Assembly: GCF_023343835.1 (NCBI RefSeq)
Contig: NC_064438.1
Location: 12,505,077 to 12,569,076, forward strand
DNA: 64,000 nt
Reading direction: 5' to 3'
From: Lagopus muta
Lineage: Eukaryota > Chordata > Aves > Galliformes > Phasianidae
Of the stretch, positions 1 to 12,190 are shown piece by piece (position 1 is the first letter of the stretch; each line of letters starts with the position of its first letter). The position numbers and the translations under genes were made by a program. The notes under the pieces were generated by a model. The model was given only the letters and a program-made list of their open reading frames with translations. It was not told the origin of the DNA and searched no databases.

Positions 1-3000
1 AGTTGGTAGCCTGATTTCCTATTGATTTCAACAGTTCTAACCTGATCCATTCAAACAGCAGCACATTACTCAAATTACTTGATGTTACTGATATACAAAG
101 CTATACATTACCTTACATACACATACACTAAAAGCCAAGGTTCAGAGATGATTCTAAAATACAGCCAACACAGTTTGCAGGCAGGGTGGCTCCATACCAG
201 CTCTTCATAGGCACTCTACTAACTTGTGAATGACCGACACAAAATTACAGGATGCAACATCCATCTACATCACAGCTGTAAAACCTGACAGGTTTCCTCA
301 GCATATTAAAGAGCTTTTACAATCAACTTTTACAGTCAAGCCCAGCTATTGAAATCTATCTAAGCACTACCAGCACTTCGCTGCTACCTGAGAGCTGGTT
401 TGGTTACCCTTATGGCCCTCAGAAGCCTCATTTTCTGCAATGCAGTCCTGATATACACAAGGAAATTGGAACAGACAGGCAAAGCAATACTCAGGCTTGA
501 TTGAATTATCCAATTTCTACACAGTTTTTAAAAAGAAAGTCAAAACAGAGGACTTCCTAAAATGGTTTTAGGCAGAAGGAGCACTTCTAAATGAAAACTG
601 CCAGACAGCAGGGGACACGCGTAGATTCATCTCTCCCATTAGGAAGCCTTATAAAGAATTAAAATGATGGGGAAGCAGTTTTTGGGCTTTGTTTTGCTGC
701 ACTCCAACCGACAGTCCTATCCAGAAGTGGGTTTGTAAAGCAGCCTGACAGGCACGCTGTTTTCTCACTTCCATTAAGGTGAGAAATGGTGCAAAATTCA
801 AGATTTCTGTTCTTCCTAGCAGTAGCATTTTTTGCTATTGATGCCCAGCTGAAAGCAAAGCTAAGTGTTTCATCAATGAAGATGGAAGTGAATGAGGTTC
901 TGCACTGTGTACCACAACAGCTGTTGATAGAAATGAGCACTTTGGTTAGAAAAGGATTAAATAAACTGCTTCATTCTTTTTAAAAGCATTGGAACATACA
1001 CATACTCCGCAACTACTAAGAAAATAGTTAACTTTCAATGCAAACCAACGTGCATCAGACTCCAGGTAGAAGTGGCAACTAAGTCAGGACATGTCACTGC
1101 CTTATCATCCAGGCAGCAGCAGCTGCGCTGCTCGGGCTCAGCTATCTCTAGGGTGGTTAAATAACAGGGAAACAAACATTCTGCCTTTAGAGAGCAGGTC
1201 ACGCTACTCCAGAGCACTGTGCTACCCAAGCTGTGAGCAGCACTCACCCTGGCAGGCAGCAGGTCCAGCAGCTCACGGATAGTGCTGAGGCAGCACAGGC
1301 ACTGCTTGAGCCAAAGGAAAAAGGAAAGGCTGTGGAGGTGCCCTTCTTCAGCCACGCACCCTCAAGTACTTCCTGTTAGCCAAGGGTATTTTCCAGAGGA
1401 ACCAGCCTGTGTGAACTGTGCCATAACCACCTCCCCAGCAATTGCCCGGCACGACACGAGTGGTTGGCTCTGCACAACCTGATCTTGAAACACAGCACCT
1501 GCGTAAGCAATAGTTTTGCCGTGGACTCACACACCCAAGCTGAAGACAATTCCCACTTGTCCTATCACGTACAGGCAACTTCCATAGGCTGTCACATAAT
1601 TTATGCTTTGTCCTCTGTATGTTACCCCACTTCCCGTCTTTCCTTATCACACACCAAGACACGCAGCCTTCTGATGTGGGAATCCTGCTCCCCCCCTTAG
1701 ATATCCTTCAAGGTGCAACACGGCATCAGTTAACACAGCTAGCAGCTCGAGCACATCAAAGCCCACACACGACCCTGTGGGTGCTGCCCTGCAGCCAGTT
1801 CTGCTCAGCAGGCAGCCATCACCTTCACCTGCAGGTCAGACAGGAGCTCTGCTCTATGGCAGTGCTCCACGCTTCACAGCCACTCCTCATACTCCTCTGG
1901 AAGGGCTTCTCTTGCCTACAGACAAGTATTCAGGAGTTTGCAAGTTTCACAGGAAGGCATTGCAATGTGTATCAGTCCTCTGAAGAAATCCTGGATTTTA
2001 CTACAGTTTTACTTCCTTAAAAATGCAGCCACTTTAAGCAGTTGAGCAGCTTATTCTAGGAAATGAAATGCAAACCAAATTTCCAACAACTGCAGGCACT
2101 CATCCATTGTGCAGGAGGTTATTTTGTGATGCATAAGTTAAAGTGAGGCTTCAGCAAGTGCTGACGTGGACGATGATGACAAGCTGTTTCACTTCTAGGT
2201 CACCTCCGTGGTCACATCTGTTTCGGGTTCCAAATTCTGTCCACTCCAGATACGCCCCCTGCTAAGGGGAGCAGGGACCAAGGTGAGATTGTTCCTAAAA
2301 ACTACCAGTGATGACAGAAACCAGATAAAACAGAAGGATGACAGGCTGACTTGGCTCTTAACTACGCCCTTTTTCCCCCCTCCCCCCCATTTTAAAGTAA
2401 CTGCAATATTGTTTTATACAGTCAAGAATACCTTCCATACAAAGAGCTCAAAGTGCTTCCCAACATCCATTACATCCCAAAACACTCTTGCAGCATTAAT
2501 AGAGAGTACCAACATCGCTGAAAAGAGGCATAAAGGCAGGATTTAAATCTTAAGGAGGTCAGCAGTAAATGCTGTTACTGTTACCACGTCTGATCAAAGC
2601 AAGCCTGCATTGAAAATCAGTGAACCACTGAACAGAAATACGTTAAGGAGATACATACAAAACTTATCCTTGCAATGTTACAAGGGAAAACTGAGCACAA
2701 AGATTATGCACAACACATGGCTAGTTACTACTCTAGTTCACAAACACACTACTGTATTTAGAAACAAAACCTGATGCAAATAACTGGGCACTGGAAGGTG
2801 TATTTTAGCAGTTCCACTGGGAGATGAACAAGCAGATCTATTTTTACAGGGACATGATGCAATCCTGTCCCTGTTTCATGATACAGAGCTATATTATTTC
2901 TGAGGCTGAGCTTTTCTGCAGCTTCTATACAAGTACAACCTGTGCACATTACTCTACTTTCCATTACAGTAAACGTGGGATATCTGAGTGCACCGTAAAG

Positions 3001-4882
3001 ATGCTTTTAAACTTCTGCAAGGGAAATTCTGGGGGCGTGCTAATTAAAGCAGGAATCAGCATTTCTGGAAACCTGTTAATGTTACACACCAGTACATTTC
3101 GTAATTAGACTGTGCAGTGTTTTTAATCAGAAATATTTAAGACTAATTTTTTAGTCTTTTCATAGGGACAGGTGTTGTGCACCAGTTTCAGTCGAGTGCA
3201 GTGACTTGGATGTCAACTGATTGGCCTTTTTGGCAGGCAACTTCAGATGGTGTCAAGCACAGCTCCATTTCTGCTCAGAGATTGTCTTTAGAGTTAAAGG
3301 CTGCACTGGCAGCATGCAAAGAAGTCATTAAATTAAAACTGCTTCAGCTGGGGATTGAATTGCACTCACTGCTGAGTTATCAGGTAAACCATAACCCTGC
3401 CTTCACTAAAAACAGCACCAAAGCTCTCTTGCACTGCACAACAGGTAGGGCTGCCTCCCAGAAGTACCATATCTGCATTGAGGATGTGGCAGATAGAAAC
3501 TGGGATGTCGAGTAGATGAAATATACGTGTGACAGAAAACAGTGGTGCAGCACACAGGAAAACTAATGAGGTCAAAGGAAACTTTACCACCGCAACCTCA
3601 AGTCAACAGTGAGATACCCTGGCTTACAAGACACAAAACATCTTCAAAAACATACCAATGACACCAAGTTAGGAGGAAGTGTCGACCTGCCAGGGGATAG
3701 CAAGGCCCTACAGAGGGATCTGGACAGGCTGGATTGCTGGGCTGAGGCAACAAAGCTGTGAAGGGTCTGGAGCAAAAGTCTCATAGGAAACAGCAGAGAG
3801 AACTGAAATTGTTTAGTGCGGAGGAGGTGCAGGGGAGACCTTATCACTCTCTACAATGACCTGAAAGGAGGCTGTGGCAAGGTGGGGGTTGACCTCTCCT
3901 CCTACGTAACTAGCAATAGGACAGAAGGGAATGGCCTCAAGCTGTGCCAGGAGAGATTCAGGTTGGATATTATGAAAATTTCTCCTCCAAAATTCAAGTC
4001 AGTCAATTGAATCACCATTCTGGAGGTGTTCAAGAAACATTTAGATGCTGTACTGAGGGAAATAGTTTAGTGGGAAATACTGGTGATAGGTTGACAGTTG
4101 GACTGGATGATCTGGTGGTCATTTTGAACCTTGGTGATACCATGATTCTACATTTACGTAATTGCTACTTTCCTACATACGTTACAAATCACATTTCTAC
4201 TCAGAGTCAGTCTGAGACCAACTATATGACGAAACACTGAACATTTCCTAAGGTACTTCAAGAACCCAATGGGACCTGACGAGTTACACACCTCTCCCCT
4301 ACAGCTGCTCACAGTGCTGCTGCACATCCACCACGCTTAGCCAGGGCCACGGACCACGGGGCAGCGCTCGGTGCCTCTGCCTGTCAGTGCCAGGCGGGGT
4401 GCTCAGCGCTGCGCACCTCCTCCGCCTTCACCAAAAGGCCGGCGCGAGCTGCCCGTGGCAGAGCACGGCTGCGATGCTCGGTTACGCCGAACACGAGAAG
4501 CAGCGCCTACCGAAAACATTCTTTATGCAAATGAGCGCGCAGGCGGCGAGGGCCGCCCGTCAGCACACGCCCCATCGGGCTCACCCGGAGCGAGACGTGG
4601 CAGCCCCGCGGCTCCAGAGCGAACAAAAGCGCTCCTCCGACTTTTAAACGCCAACATAGCCGGCGACGGCGGCTCCGCATTCGGGATCGCGGCGTCCCAG
4701 GCCCGGCGGTACCGGACGGCCGGCACGCAGCGGCTCCCCGCGTCCCGCTCAGGACCGGGGTGAGGCCCGGCGGAGCCACGGGAAGGAGAACGGCGCTTCC
4801 TCCGGCCCCGGCCCGGCCGAGCACCGGAACGCCGCCCCAGCGTTCCGAATGCCTCTCCGCCCCTCGCGACCCCGCGGCTCAC
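1..4882 (-). other. SPTY2D1: SPTY2D1 intron 1 (partial, runs out of the left edge)
   Basis: This stretch lies downstream of the SPTY2D1 first coding exon on the minus strand and begins with its splice donor at 4,877-4,882. I looked for the next SPTY2D1 exon (basic, KRYSLAV-like start) on the minus strand and did not find it. Open frames here are short, lack family resemblance and are not flanked by convincing splice sites. Contents seen: AT-rich single-copy DNA, a C-rich run near 2,375-2,390, a degenerate CR1 LINE at 3,643-4,148, and the downstream edge of the promoter CpG island from about 4,330. Calling it an intron is an inference from exon 1. Confidence 0.65.
3643..4148 (+). mobile_element. 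CR1 LINE fragment, old and internally deleted
   Basis: On the plus strand, 3,655-3,750 translates to a CR1 reverse-transcriptase-type stretch ([18 protein letters not shown]). From about 3,765 the similarity resumes further downstream in the same element (GLE-KS, REL-LFS, then [20 protein letters not shown] and [12 protein letters not shown]). The piece normally between these segments is missing, so the copy has an internal deletion of several hundred bases. The end near 4,148 (TTGGACTGGATGATCTGG, then ATGATTCT) is the usual CR1 3' terminus. Frameshifts and divergence show it is an old, inactive copy. It lies antisense inside SPTY2D1 intron 1. Confidence 0.8.
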
Positions 4883-4942
4883 CGGCACGGCGTTCAGCCC
4901 CTGCTGCTCCGAGGCCATCACGAGGATGTTGTGGAAATCCAT
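4883..4942 (-). CDS. SPTY2D1: SPTY2D1 first coding exon (SPT2 histone chaperone), partial gene
   Basis: The 60-base exon encodes 20 residues beginning MDFHNILVMAS and ending GLNAVP. It is followed exactly in phase 0 by a consensus donor GTGAGC (4,882-4,877, minus strand). The pattern MDF..IL..AS..QG.N.VP is the N-terminus of SPT2 domain-containing protein 1, a nuclear chaperone that binds histone H3-H4 and works in transcription-coupled nucleosome handling. Two things support the call: the start lies in a CpG island behind a TATA-like box, and TMEM86A, its neighbour in other vertebrates, is found in the expected opposite orientation in this window. The frame continues past the donor for over 100 codons into GC-rich intron, but that continuation has no family resemblance. 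The catalytically uninformative N-terminus means identity rests on about 20 residues plus synteny. The rest of the gene lies beyond base 1. Confidence 0.85.
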
Positions 4943-5050
4943 GGCCGGTTCCGCCGCGGGGCTGAGGCGCCCGCCCCTCTCCCCCCAGCCCGGCCGAGGC
5001 CCCGCCGCGCCGCTCGGCTCCGCTCAGCTTCCGGCCGCCGCCGCCTCCCC

Positions 5051-5058
5051 CTTATATC
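5051..5058 (-). promoter_or_regulatory. SPTY2D1: TATA-like element of SPTY2D1
   Basis: On the minus strand this reads GATATAAG, an isolated AT-rich octamer in otherwise GC-rich DNA. It lies about 110 bases upstream of the SPTY2D1 start codon. If used, transcription would begin near 5,020-5,028. Function is inferred from position and sequence only. Confidence 0.45.
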
Positions 5059-5130
5059 GCCTCGCCTCGCGCCGGCGTCACAGCCCTGCGTCACTTCCGC
5101 TGGGCGGGACCCGCTGTGAGGGGCGGGGCC

Positions 5131-5250
5131 GAGGAGCCCCGAGGAGCCCCGAGGAGCCCCGAGGAGCCCCGAGGAGCCCCGAGGAGCCCCGAGGAGCCCC
5201 GAGGAGCCCCGAGGAGCCCCGAGGAGCCCCGAGGAGCCCCGAGGAGCCCC
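5131..5250. repeat. Minisatellite (GAGGAGCCCC) x 12, perfect
   Basis: Twelve head-to-tail copies of the ten-base unit GAGGAGCCCC occur without a single mismatch, starting directly after a GC box and ending in a partial unit. It lies about 190 bases upstream of the SPTY2D1 start, in the promoter CpG island. Reading frames across it in both directions (for example EEPRGAPRSP repeats) are artefacts of the repeat. Perfect identity implies recent expansion or homogenisation, so allele length is likely to vary. Confidence 0.97.
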
Positions 5251-5961
5251 GGAGGCTCGGTGCTGGCGGGCTGATCGCTCCCGCACCGCTTCCTGAGCTA
5301 CGGGCGCCCGCGGGGGCTGCGGTCTTTGCTGTGATGTGTGCATGCAGTGGCTCTGCGCGGCGTTCACAGAGCCGCACCTCACCCACGCTGCGTTCTCTTC
5401 GCCACAGTCCCGATTTAACCCCTTACCCCATAAGAGCTTCATCTTTCCCTCCTCCCCTTGTGTTTTTGACCTGAGAAAGGCTCTGCAATGCCTCTTCTGA
5501 CTCAGCCGTGGGTGACATCTCCTGGTGTCCGCCCTATTTGCTGTTCTCTTTAAATCTTCCTTTCAAGCATCCTTTCCTTTAAGACCTTCTAATCAGTCCT
5601 CTCTTACAGGCGGTGCTTCACCAGTTTTTCTCCCATTTTCCTCTCTCTGTTTTCCTGTGATGATCTCAAGAAGGATACGATGCCACTGTTCTGTACTCTT
5701 ATCTGCCATCTCATCGCTTCTGCCGAGCTTCTTCAGTCACAGCTCCCCTGCCCTGGCTGGAATTTCTTGTCTCCTCTACTCCCTTCTTGAGCAGCCTCTC
5801 GCTGTGACTCAGATTCCTGTATAGCAACATCAGTTTAGGCAGTGATGACTGTTACTCTCGGGCCTTTTTATTTGCTTCCTTTGGGCTGTGTTGGGGTTGG
5901 CAGGAGCACCTGGCTCCGTGCAGCCTGCTTTCTGCTGACTGTAACCATGAGGACGAGTGGC
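5251..5961. other. Single-copy flank between the SPTY2D1 promoter and block E1
   Basis: The CpG island fades out by about 5,350 and the rest is T/C-rich single-copy sequence. No exon, RNA gene or repeat was recognised. The right edge (5,961/5,962) is the left boundary of the 5.1-kb duplicated block, defined by comparison with 24,991. Confidence 0.6.
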
Positions 5962-8900
5962 GGAAATCTCTCCCCGTGTCTCAAACAGATCTCTGAGCAG
6001 GGCAGGGGATGGCATCGCGGTTGTTGGAAACCTTTCACCACAGTTATTACCTTTTCCTGTAGATTGCAATTACATCCTGCAGCAGAGATTGACGTCTGCG
6101 TGGTTACCATTGGGAGCAGCGCTGTCGCTCTTCGTGCCCGCAGCTGGCATTTCGTAGGGCGGAAACCAATGCTGAGCTGTGTGAGGAGCCCCAGGGGCAC
6201 CCAGGGAGTAAAGGGCACCAAACCTCAAGCCTAGCATGACACATCAGCACAGCGCCTCCATGTGCTCTGCTTTCTTTTTGTGACAGATGTGCAACAAATG
6301 GGAACCTCGGTGCTGTGTCTGCCTACAGCTGTGTCCTTGCAATACCTTAAATCATTGCCCAAACCATCTTTGTTCTTTGTAAGCTCTTTGTACGCTCGCG
6401 ATGTGATGATCTGACGGAGACTGCAGGTTTGCCAGTGTTTCCAAGAACAGTGAGTCTGTCAGGGGCAGGAGAAGGATCAATTCTGGTGCTTTTAAGCCAA
6501 ACCGGTGTTGCTGCTAAAAGAGAAATGGAGATAGATAATGCTTCTTATTTTTGTGACTGTGCGATCTGACTCCATGCAAGCTTAATCTCAAGCTTGGTTT
6601 GAACGAATGGTGAAAGTCAGCGAGTTTAAATCTACATATTCCAGAAAACCACAATAACCCCTCTCAAATCTCCCAAGCCCTGTAATTTCTGCCTCAGAAA
6701 TAGTTCACCCATCTGCTCTTTCAGTGTACAACGCTTTTTCAAACAAGAACTTTGCTAAGTTTTATTTTTATTAGACATCTTCACGTTAGGAAATTACTTA
6801 GAAGTCGTTAGAAAATACTTAGTATGCATCAGACAGGATTCCACTGGAAAATGTCTTTGTCACAAGTTTTTTCACCAGCTGCACTCTATAACAGTTTTGC
6901 ACACCAGCCACACACACTTTGGGCATACGGTTAATCCTATTAACTTCAAGTGTTTAGAGGATTAAGAGACTTAATTGCAGTCTATCTGCAGAGGTCAAAC
7001 ATCAAAGACTATTCCAAGCCCAAGTTTTAGCATTTTCAGGATGAGTAATATATGTGTAAGTTATCCTTTCCTCTTTTCATCCATCATCCTTTCTGCACTA
7101 AGTTGTGTGGGTATACTAGTAAAGCCTTTATTAGATAAACTGGATCATCCTAATGTCCAGCAGATGGGTCCCTAGATCATAAACCATTTAGATGTCAGCA
7201 GAGCTGGCAGTATATGCTCAAAAGAAGCCCGGGACTTGGAAAACATAGGTTTGAATGAATAGAGTTTAAACTGCATTGTGCCAGCCTACATTATAGCTAC
7301 TTTGGATTTAAATTATTGACTTCTAAGATGTTTTCCTAATGATATATTAAACAGAAATGGAAAGCAAGAGTCTCAGGATGATAATTAGCTGGTATCCACA
7401 GTGTGTAATTCAGACTTCTAACTTAGGTGTCTTTGGCTCTAAATAGGAATATCAGCAAAATCGGTTTGGGAAGTGTCTCCTTCCTTCCCAAAAAGCAGGA
7501 TCAATCACGTTGAGGTAATTTCTGACATAAACGTGTCCAATCTGCACTTGAAAACTAACAAAACAGGGCTGTCATACCCCACAGTAATCTTTCCCTCTGT
7601 TTCCATAACCGCACCATGAGAAAGCTGTTTCTAGCCTGTAACCCAGATCTCTGATGCCCACCGAGCCTTTTCAGCAGATGTTAGGGATGCCCTGCCGCAT
7701 CTCCCCCTTCCTTAGGACAAACCACTCCTATTCCACCAATGTTTCCCCACAAGACCTCTAATTCTCTATTCTAGCCAAAGCAGAGTACAGTACACCAATG
7801 GGATGTTTACCAGCCCCAAACATAACAGGAGAATGACTTCATCTGCCTGTCAAACGCTCTTCCTTTTTATATACCCCCTGGTGCTGTTTGTTGTTTTTGT
7901 TATGGCGTGACGTGGCTGACTCCTGTCTGCTTTGTGACCCACGCTAACCACCAAGCGTGTTTACATTGTGATGCCACCAGACCAGTAATTCCACAACCTG
8001 CATCTGGGATGTTGGTAATTCTGCCAAGAGCAAAGAGTGAAAGCATGTCTTTTGAGTTACTTCTTCCCCCTGACCATACTTTGCCAAGTCCTACAGCAGT
8101 ATCCTACTGCACTTGCTGCTCCTCCCAGCAGTGGGTTTGCTAAGCAATTTTTCTCTTACACTATCCAAATTATCCAATGAAAATATCCCATTGGTGCTAT
8201 GGGAATACTCCTGTGGAATTCTGCTCGATGTGTCTGGCCAAGTTAACAATGTGTTCACCCGACCATGCACTCTCCCATTCCAGACTTTCTACAACTTGCT
8301 TGTGAGACCACCAGTCCCATGTGACAGTGCTGCAAGTCCTCCTAAAAACAAGATATCTGCACCTGCTTTTCTGCTATAAACACTGCCACCTCGTCAATGG
8401 GAAAGGAACTCATTTGACAAGATTTATTCCAGACAATGTAATCTCACTCATATATTTGCAATCTTTTAGGTACTCAAAGGTGTTAGCAGAAAGAGGTTTA
8501 ACTAGAGCAGTTCATTGTTTAATGGCTCAGCTGGACATGGAAAGGCACAGCTACCTTACAAGGAATGTAAGGGAATTTAGAGAACACGAATTCCTGTGTC
8601 TGTGATCTAATGTGTGTTACATGCATATATATAGAGTACCCACCAGCCCATGTCACTGCTCACCAGTTTGTTCTTTCTACTAGAGGGAGCAAAGAAACAC
8701 GTAAGGTATAAGAATTAAGAACAACGATGGATATTAGAAAGGTGAAGTTTAGAAATTAAGGCGCTGACCCATCTAGCCTCCATGAGGACCTTTCCTCCTT
8801 GGTTGAGTTGGGTTTGAGAAGGCAGATGGCGCTGGTGCCTTTATTATAGCAGCAGCCGGAGCCCGCAATAGGCGGCGATGTTGCACAATTGCACGTTCGA

Positions 8901-11116
8901 ACAAGCATCTGTGACCCTTTCCTCGTGCCAGCCGTTGTTGTTCGTGCTGGCTGCTTGACAGGAACTTTTGTATACAGTGTCTTGCCTTGAAAGGCTCTGC
9001 ATCACTTCACCGGGGATTTCGAATCCTCCAGAGTCTCCAAGGTGGGGATCTTTCCACAGAGAGCTGCTGAGAGAGAACAAAAAGAGCATACTGAAGGTTT
9101 ATCTATTCTACTGCGAGTATTCAGCACTCTTTGCAATCATACATGCCCGTGAATCTGAGAAATATGTGTCTGCCACATGCAGTTGCAGATGGTTGTGGCA
9201 TCTGAAGCGGATCAAATAGATTGTACATTTTCTCATATTGCTTTGGAGCCAAAGCATCTTCTTTGCAACTGAAATATTTGGATTTATTTCCCAAACAGTG
9301 CTGAGAGCCTGACTGGAAGGTCTACACCAGGACCATGGCATTCCTGAAAGCCGGGATCTTGGCTGATTTTACAGATCTGTAATATCTTATATGTGAAAAT
9401 AAAAATACAATAAGCTGCCAAATGAAAGCAACCTAAAAAATAAACTGCTTCTTGTTACACCTCTTAATCTTAGCCTCTTTTCTCCTAAAGAAACTCATGT
9501 CCAGATTACCAAGTCCCCACATACTCCAATATTAACAAACCCAATCTCTTTTGTATATAATTACCGAACAAGGTGCAGAATCAAGAACACAACATACCTT
9601 TACCTCTCCATCAAATCGGAGTACTACGTTCAGTATTTCCACTGCTAATGTTTAGCCAGTGTATCCAAGGATGATGCCTAGGTAGAGTTTCACTCACTTT
9701 CTCATACAGACTGATTCAACCTTTCCTTTAATGTGTGTGAAGCTGGAGATGTGCTCTGCCACATATGTGCATGACTTGCACTGGTACAAGCCAGGAGCTG
9801 CTGTGCCTTCACCAGCTGGGCGCAGTCCTTCACACCTAGATAATGATAATAGAATCCACCAAGAGTCCCATCAAGGCAAATTAATCAGGTCCAGGGTCCA
9901 AACTATGCAGCAGGTCAACTAATGGGCTTCAGGGTCCATCCAAGAGCAGCAGGAGATGAGGCCAGAGGAAAGGCTGAGACAGGGCTGCAAAACAGTTCTG
10001 AGGTCTACCTTTGGCTACTGCTATAGGGCTGAAGACAAAGCTACAGAGTAGGTTCAAGGTCCACTAGGAGAGAGAGTTGGAGCCAAGCTGCCTTCACCTG
10101 GAGGCTCACCAGAAGGCAGCCTGAGGTTTTCCAGAGCCAGGTCCTTGAGAAGCTGCACAGTGTACGCTGCAATCTTGGTGACCTGATTTTGGCCCATTTG
10201 CTCATGCCTCTCCTTTATCCCTTCTTGTTTTTCTTGATGATTTTGCACCTGTACATTGCCATTCATACTTTGTCCATATCAACCTTCATGTTTATCTGTG
10301 AAATTCCTAGGCTGTACAGTCGCATTAGAGAAGTCTTTATCTGGTGGCCAGGCTGTAAGCAGTTAGCTGCCAACTAACACTTCAGACATCATCAGGTAAA
10401 GAATCAAAACGTAGTGCAGGCTGAAAACAGCAGAGTAAGGTGTTACCTGTGTGACACAGAATGTAGCAAACAGCTTGCTGCCTCTGCCATGAGCTCTGTC
10501 TTCTGACTGCAGCCCCCACACTGAGCTCTTTACAGTCCCCTAATCACACACGCAGTTTTCTCAGCGTGGCTGTGAGTGGTGACAGGCAGTATTTACTATG
10601 CAGCTATAATTGTCAAAAATCAAGAGTATTGTATTTAAAACTAATGTAATACATTATTGACTGTCTTCCTCTGGTGAGTCTGGCATCTTGCAGTATGTTG
10701 AGCCTCGATGCAGGGTTGGTGGGCTTAGAAATGAAGAACGTGAGGTCATCTAAAGCAATGTAGTTTCAGTTAAGCAAACAGAAACGTATTTTCGTTCCAG
10801 AACACCTTCAGCAAATCCCTTGGCTGCACATATTCAAGGTTTTATGCAACTGTTTATTAGCTGAACATATTTCAACCTCAGTTCTTCACGTTCATCTCAG
10901 ATTTCCTGGAAGGGCTCTGTAATTTGTAGAGCTCATTGTATTCACTTAGTGCAACTTTGAGAAATAAATAAAGTGCGGTGCTGCAATGAACGATGCTGTC
11001 ACTGCTTTCTCCAACAAAAATATCCTCTCAACAATTTTTTATCTAGATAACCCACCATTTTATCCCTGGCACAAAAAAAAAAAAAAAAAAAAAAAAAATC
11101 GGAGAGAAAAGCAATC
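5962..11116 (+). repeat. Segmental duplication block E, copy 1 (direct pair with 24,991-30,134)
   Basis: This 5,155-base stretch reads in the same order and orientation as 24,991-30,134. Differences are scattered single bases plus small indels, such as a CAG present at about 9,909 and absent in copy 2, and an A-run of 26 (11,073-11,098) against 16. By eye the copies differ by only a few bases per kilobase. I see no coding exon; open frames of 60-95 codons are shared simply because the copies are young. Overlapping AATAAA motifs at 10,963-10,972 could serve a polyadenylation site for an unknown non-coding transcript. At its right end it is joined directly to block A instead of to the U sequence that follows copy 2. 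Confidence 0.95.
11073..11098 (+). repeat. A26 homopolymer in block E1
   Basis: An uninterrupted run of 26 A lies 19 bases before the E1/A junction. The matching run in E2 (30,099-30,114) has 16 A. It may have contributed to the nearby break, but I see no retroposed gene ahead of it. Confidence 0.9.
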
Positions 11117-12002
11117 TGCTGATTGCTGATTCAGCTGTAGCTCAGGCACGAAGGGGAACCCAAATTTTGGTTTGAAGGAGGTCAGGCCTGCCTCCAGCAG
11201 TCTTCAGCTTCTCCCAAGCAACAAAAGAATCAGGAAAGAGAACAGAGCACAAGTTTCAGTTTCCCTTTTTTTAATCAGTGCCCTGTTGAGAAAACAAAAC
11301 AAAAACCCCCAAAAATAACAACCCCCCAAAAAACCCAGTTTCCATAGCAACAGGAAACTGTGGCACCATTGTGAAGACCCAAAAAGCCTAGGCTGGGTGT
11401 ATAGCCAGAAATCAGCAGTGCTGCCTGCCAGCTCTGAGCAACCTATCCCTGGGCCGTGCCTGCACTTGCAGCAGGGCTCTGCTGCAAATAGATGTCTTTG
11501 CTGCCTAAGCCACCACTTGTAACTCCTGTGGGTTGTGCTGCCCCTGAGCAGTACAGTTTGCTTTAATCGCCAGTACAGTTATGGATTTCCAAACAGGAGA
11601 AATGCTCTCTGGCTCGTCCTTCGATTGGCCTCAGCTGTATTCAAACTTACTTTGCTACAAAGTGAAAAGGTTGATTCCAAGACAGATTTCCCTTAGCCAC
11701 TACTGGCTGTTGCTGTAACACATAACTGTGCTAGAGCGGCTCAGAAAATCCACCAGGCTTGGCTCCCTTTAAGGTGACTGACGGTTAGTGAGTGACAGAT
11801 CCTGCCACTTAGTGCTCGTTTGTTACCTTCTGGCTTATGTTGCACCAGGTAGTTTGCAAAGAGGTACAACTGCAGCACTCAGGTCAAGTCAGCTAAAATT
11901 ATAGTACATGTACAGTGCTCTGTTACTTGTAGCACTTAGGAAATGTGCATTATGCATGTGTTAGTGGTAGAGAGGAGTGTTGTGTCGCTTTGCTATTTAT
12001 AC

Positions 12003-12190
12003 AGATCACAGAATCACAGAATGGCTAAGATTAGAAGAAACTCCTCACCCGGTTTCCTTGCTCAAGCAAGACCACTTAGTGCCGATTCCCCAGGACAGCT
12101 TTTGGCCGTCTCTAAGGAAGGAGACTCCTCAACCTCCCTGTGTAAGCTGTGCCACTGCTTGGTCACCTACACAAGAAAGAAGTTGCTGCC
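12003..12190 (-). mobile_element. CR1 LINE 3' fragment in block A
   Basis: Read on the minus strand, the element ends in two ATTCTGTG units (plus-strand ATCACAGAATCACAGAATGG). Plus-strand motifs further in (CTGCTC-like CAAGCA-GACCAC, AAGGAGACTCCTCAACCTC, GCTGTGCCACTGC, AAGAAAGAAGTT) match the reverse complement of the CR1 3' region. It is 5'-truncated and diverged. Copies occur at the same place in blocks B and C, so insertion predates the duplication. Confidence 0.75.

Larger units (their letters stand above)
4330..5330. promoter_or_regulatory. SPTY2D1: CpG island at the SPTY2D1 promoter
   Basis: About 1 kb of very GC-rich, CpG-dense sequence sits between AT-rich flanks. It contains the SPTY2D1 start codon, a TATA-like element, GC boxes near 5,105 and 5,121, an ETS-type CACTTCCG at about 5,093 and a ten-base minisatellite. 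Edges were judged by eye. A housekeeping-type CpG-island promoter fits a ubiquitously expressed histone chaperone gene. Confidence 0.8.

Noticed and set aside
5131..5250. Regular repeats as a CRISPR array
   Set aside because: The units are head-to-tail without spacers and the DNA is vertebrate; it is a minisatellite.
4918..5474. Open frames of 100-180 codons over the GAGGAGCCCC array
   Set aside because: The repeat unit yields stop-free frames in both directions, and the region is the SPTY2D1 promoter CpG island.
10054..10266. 70-codon minus-strand frame identical in E1 and E2
   Set aside because: Identity reflects the recent duplication; there is no family, start context or splice support.
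11073..11098. A26 run as the tail of a retroposed gene
   Set aside because: No processed coding sequence, target-site duplication or recognisable source gene precedes it; the run simply varies in length between E1 and E2.
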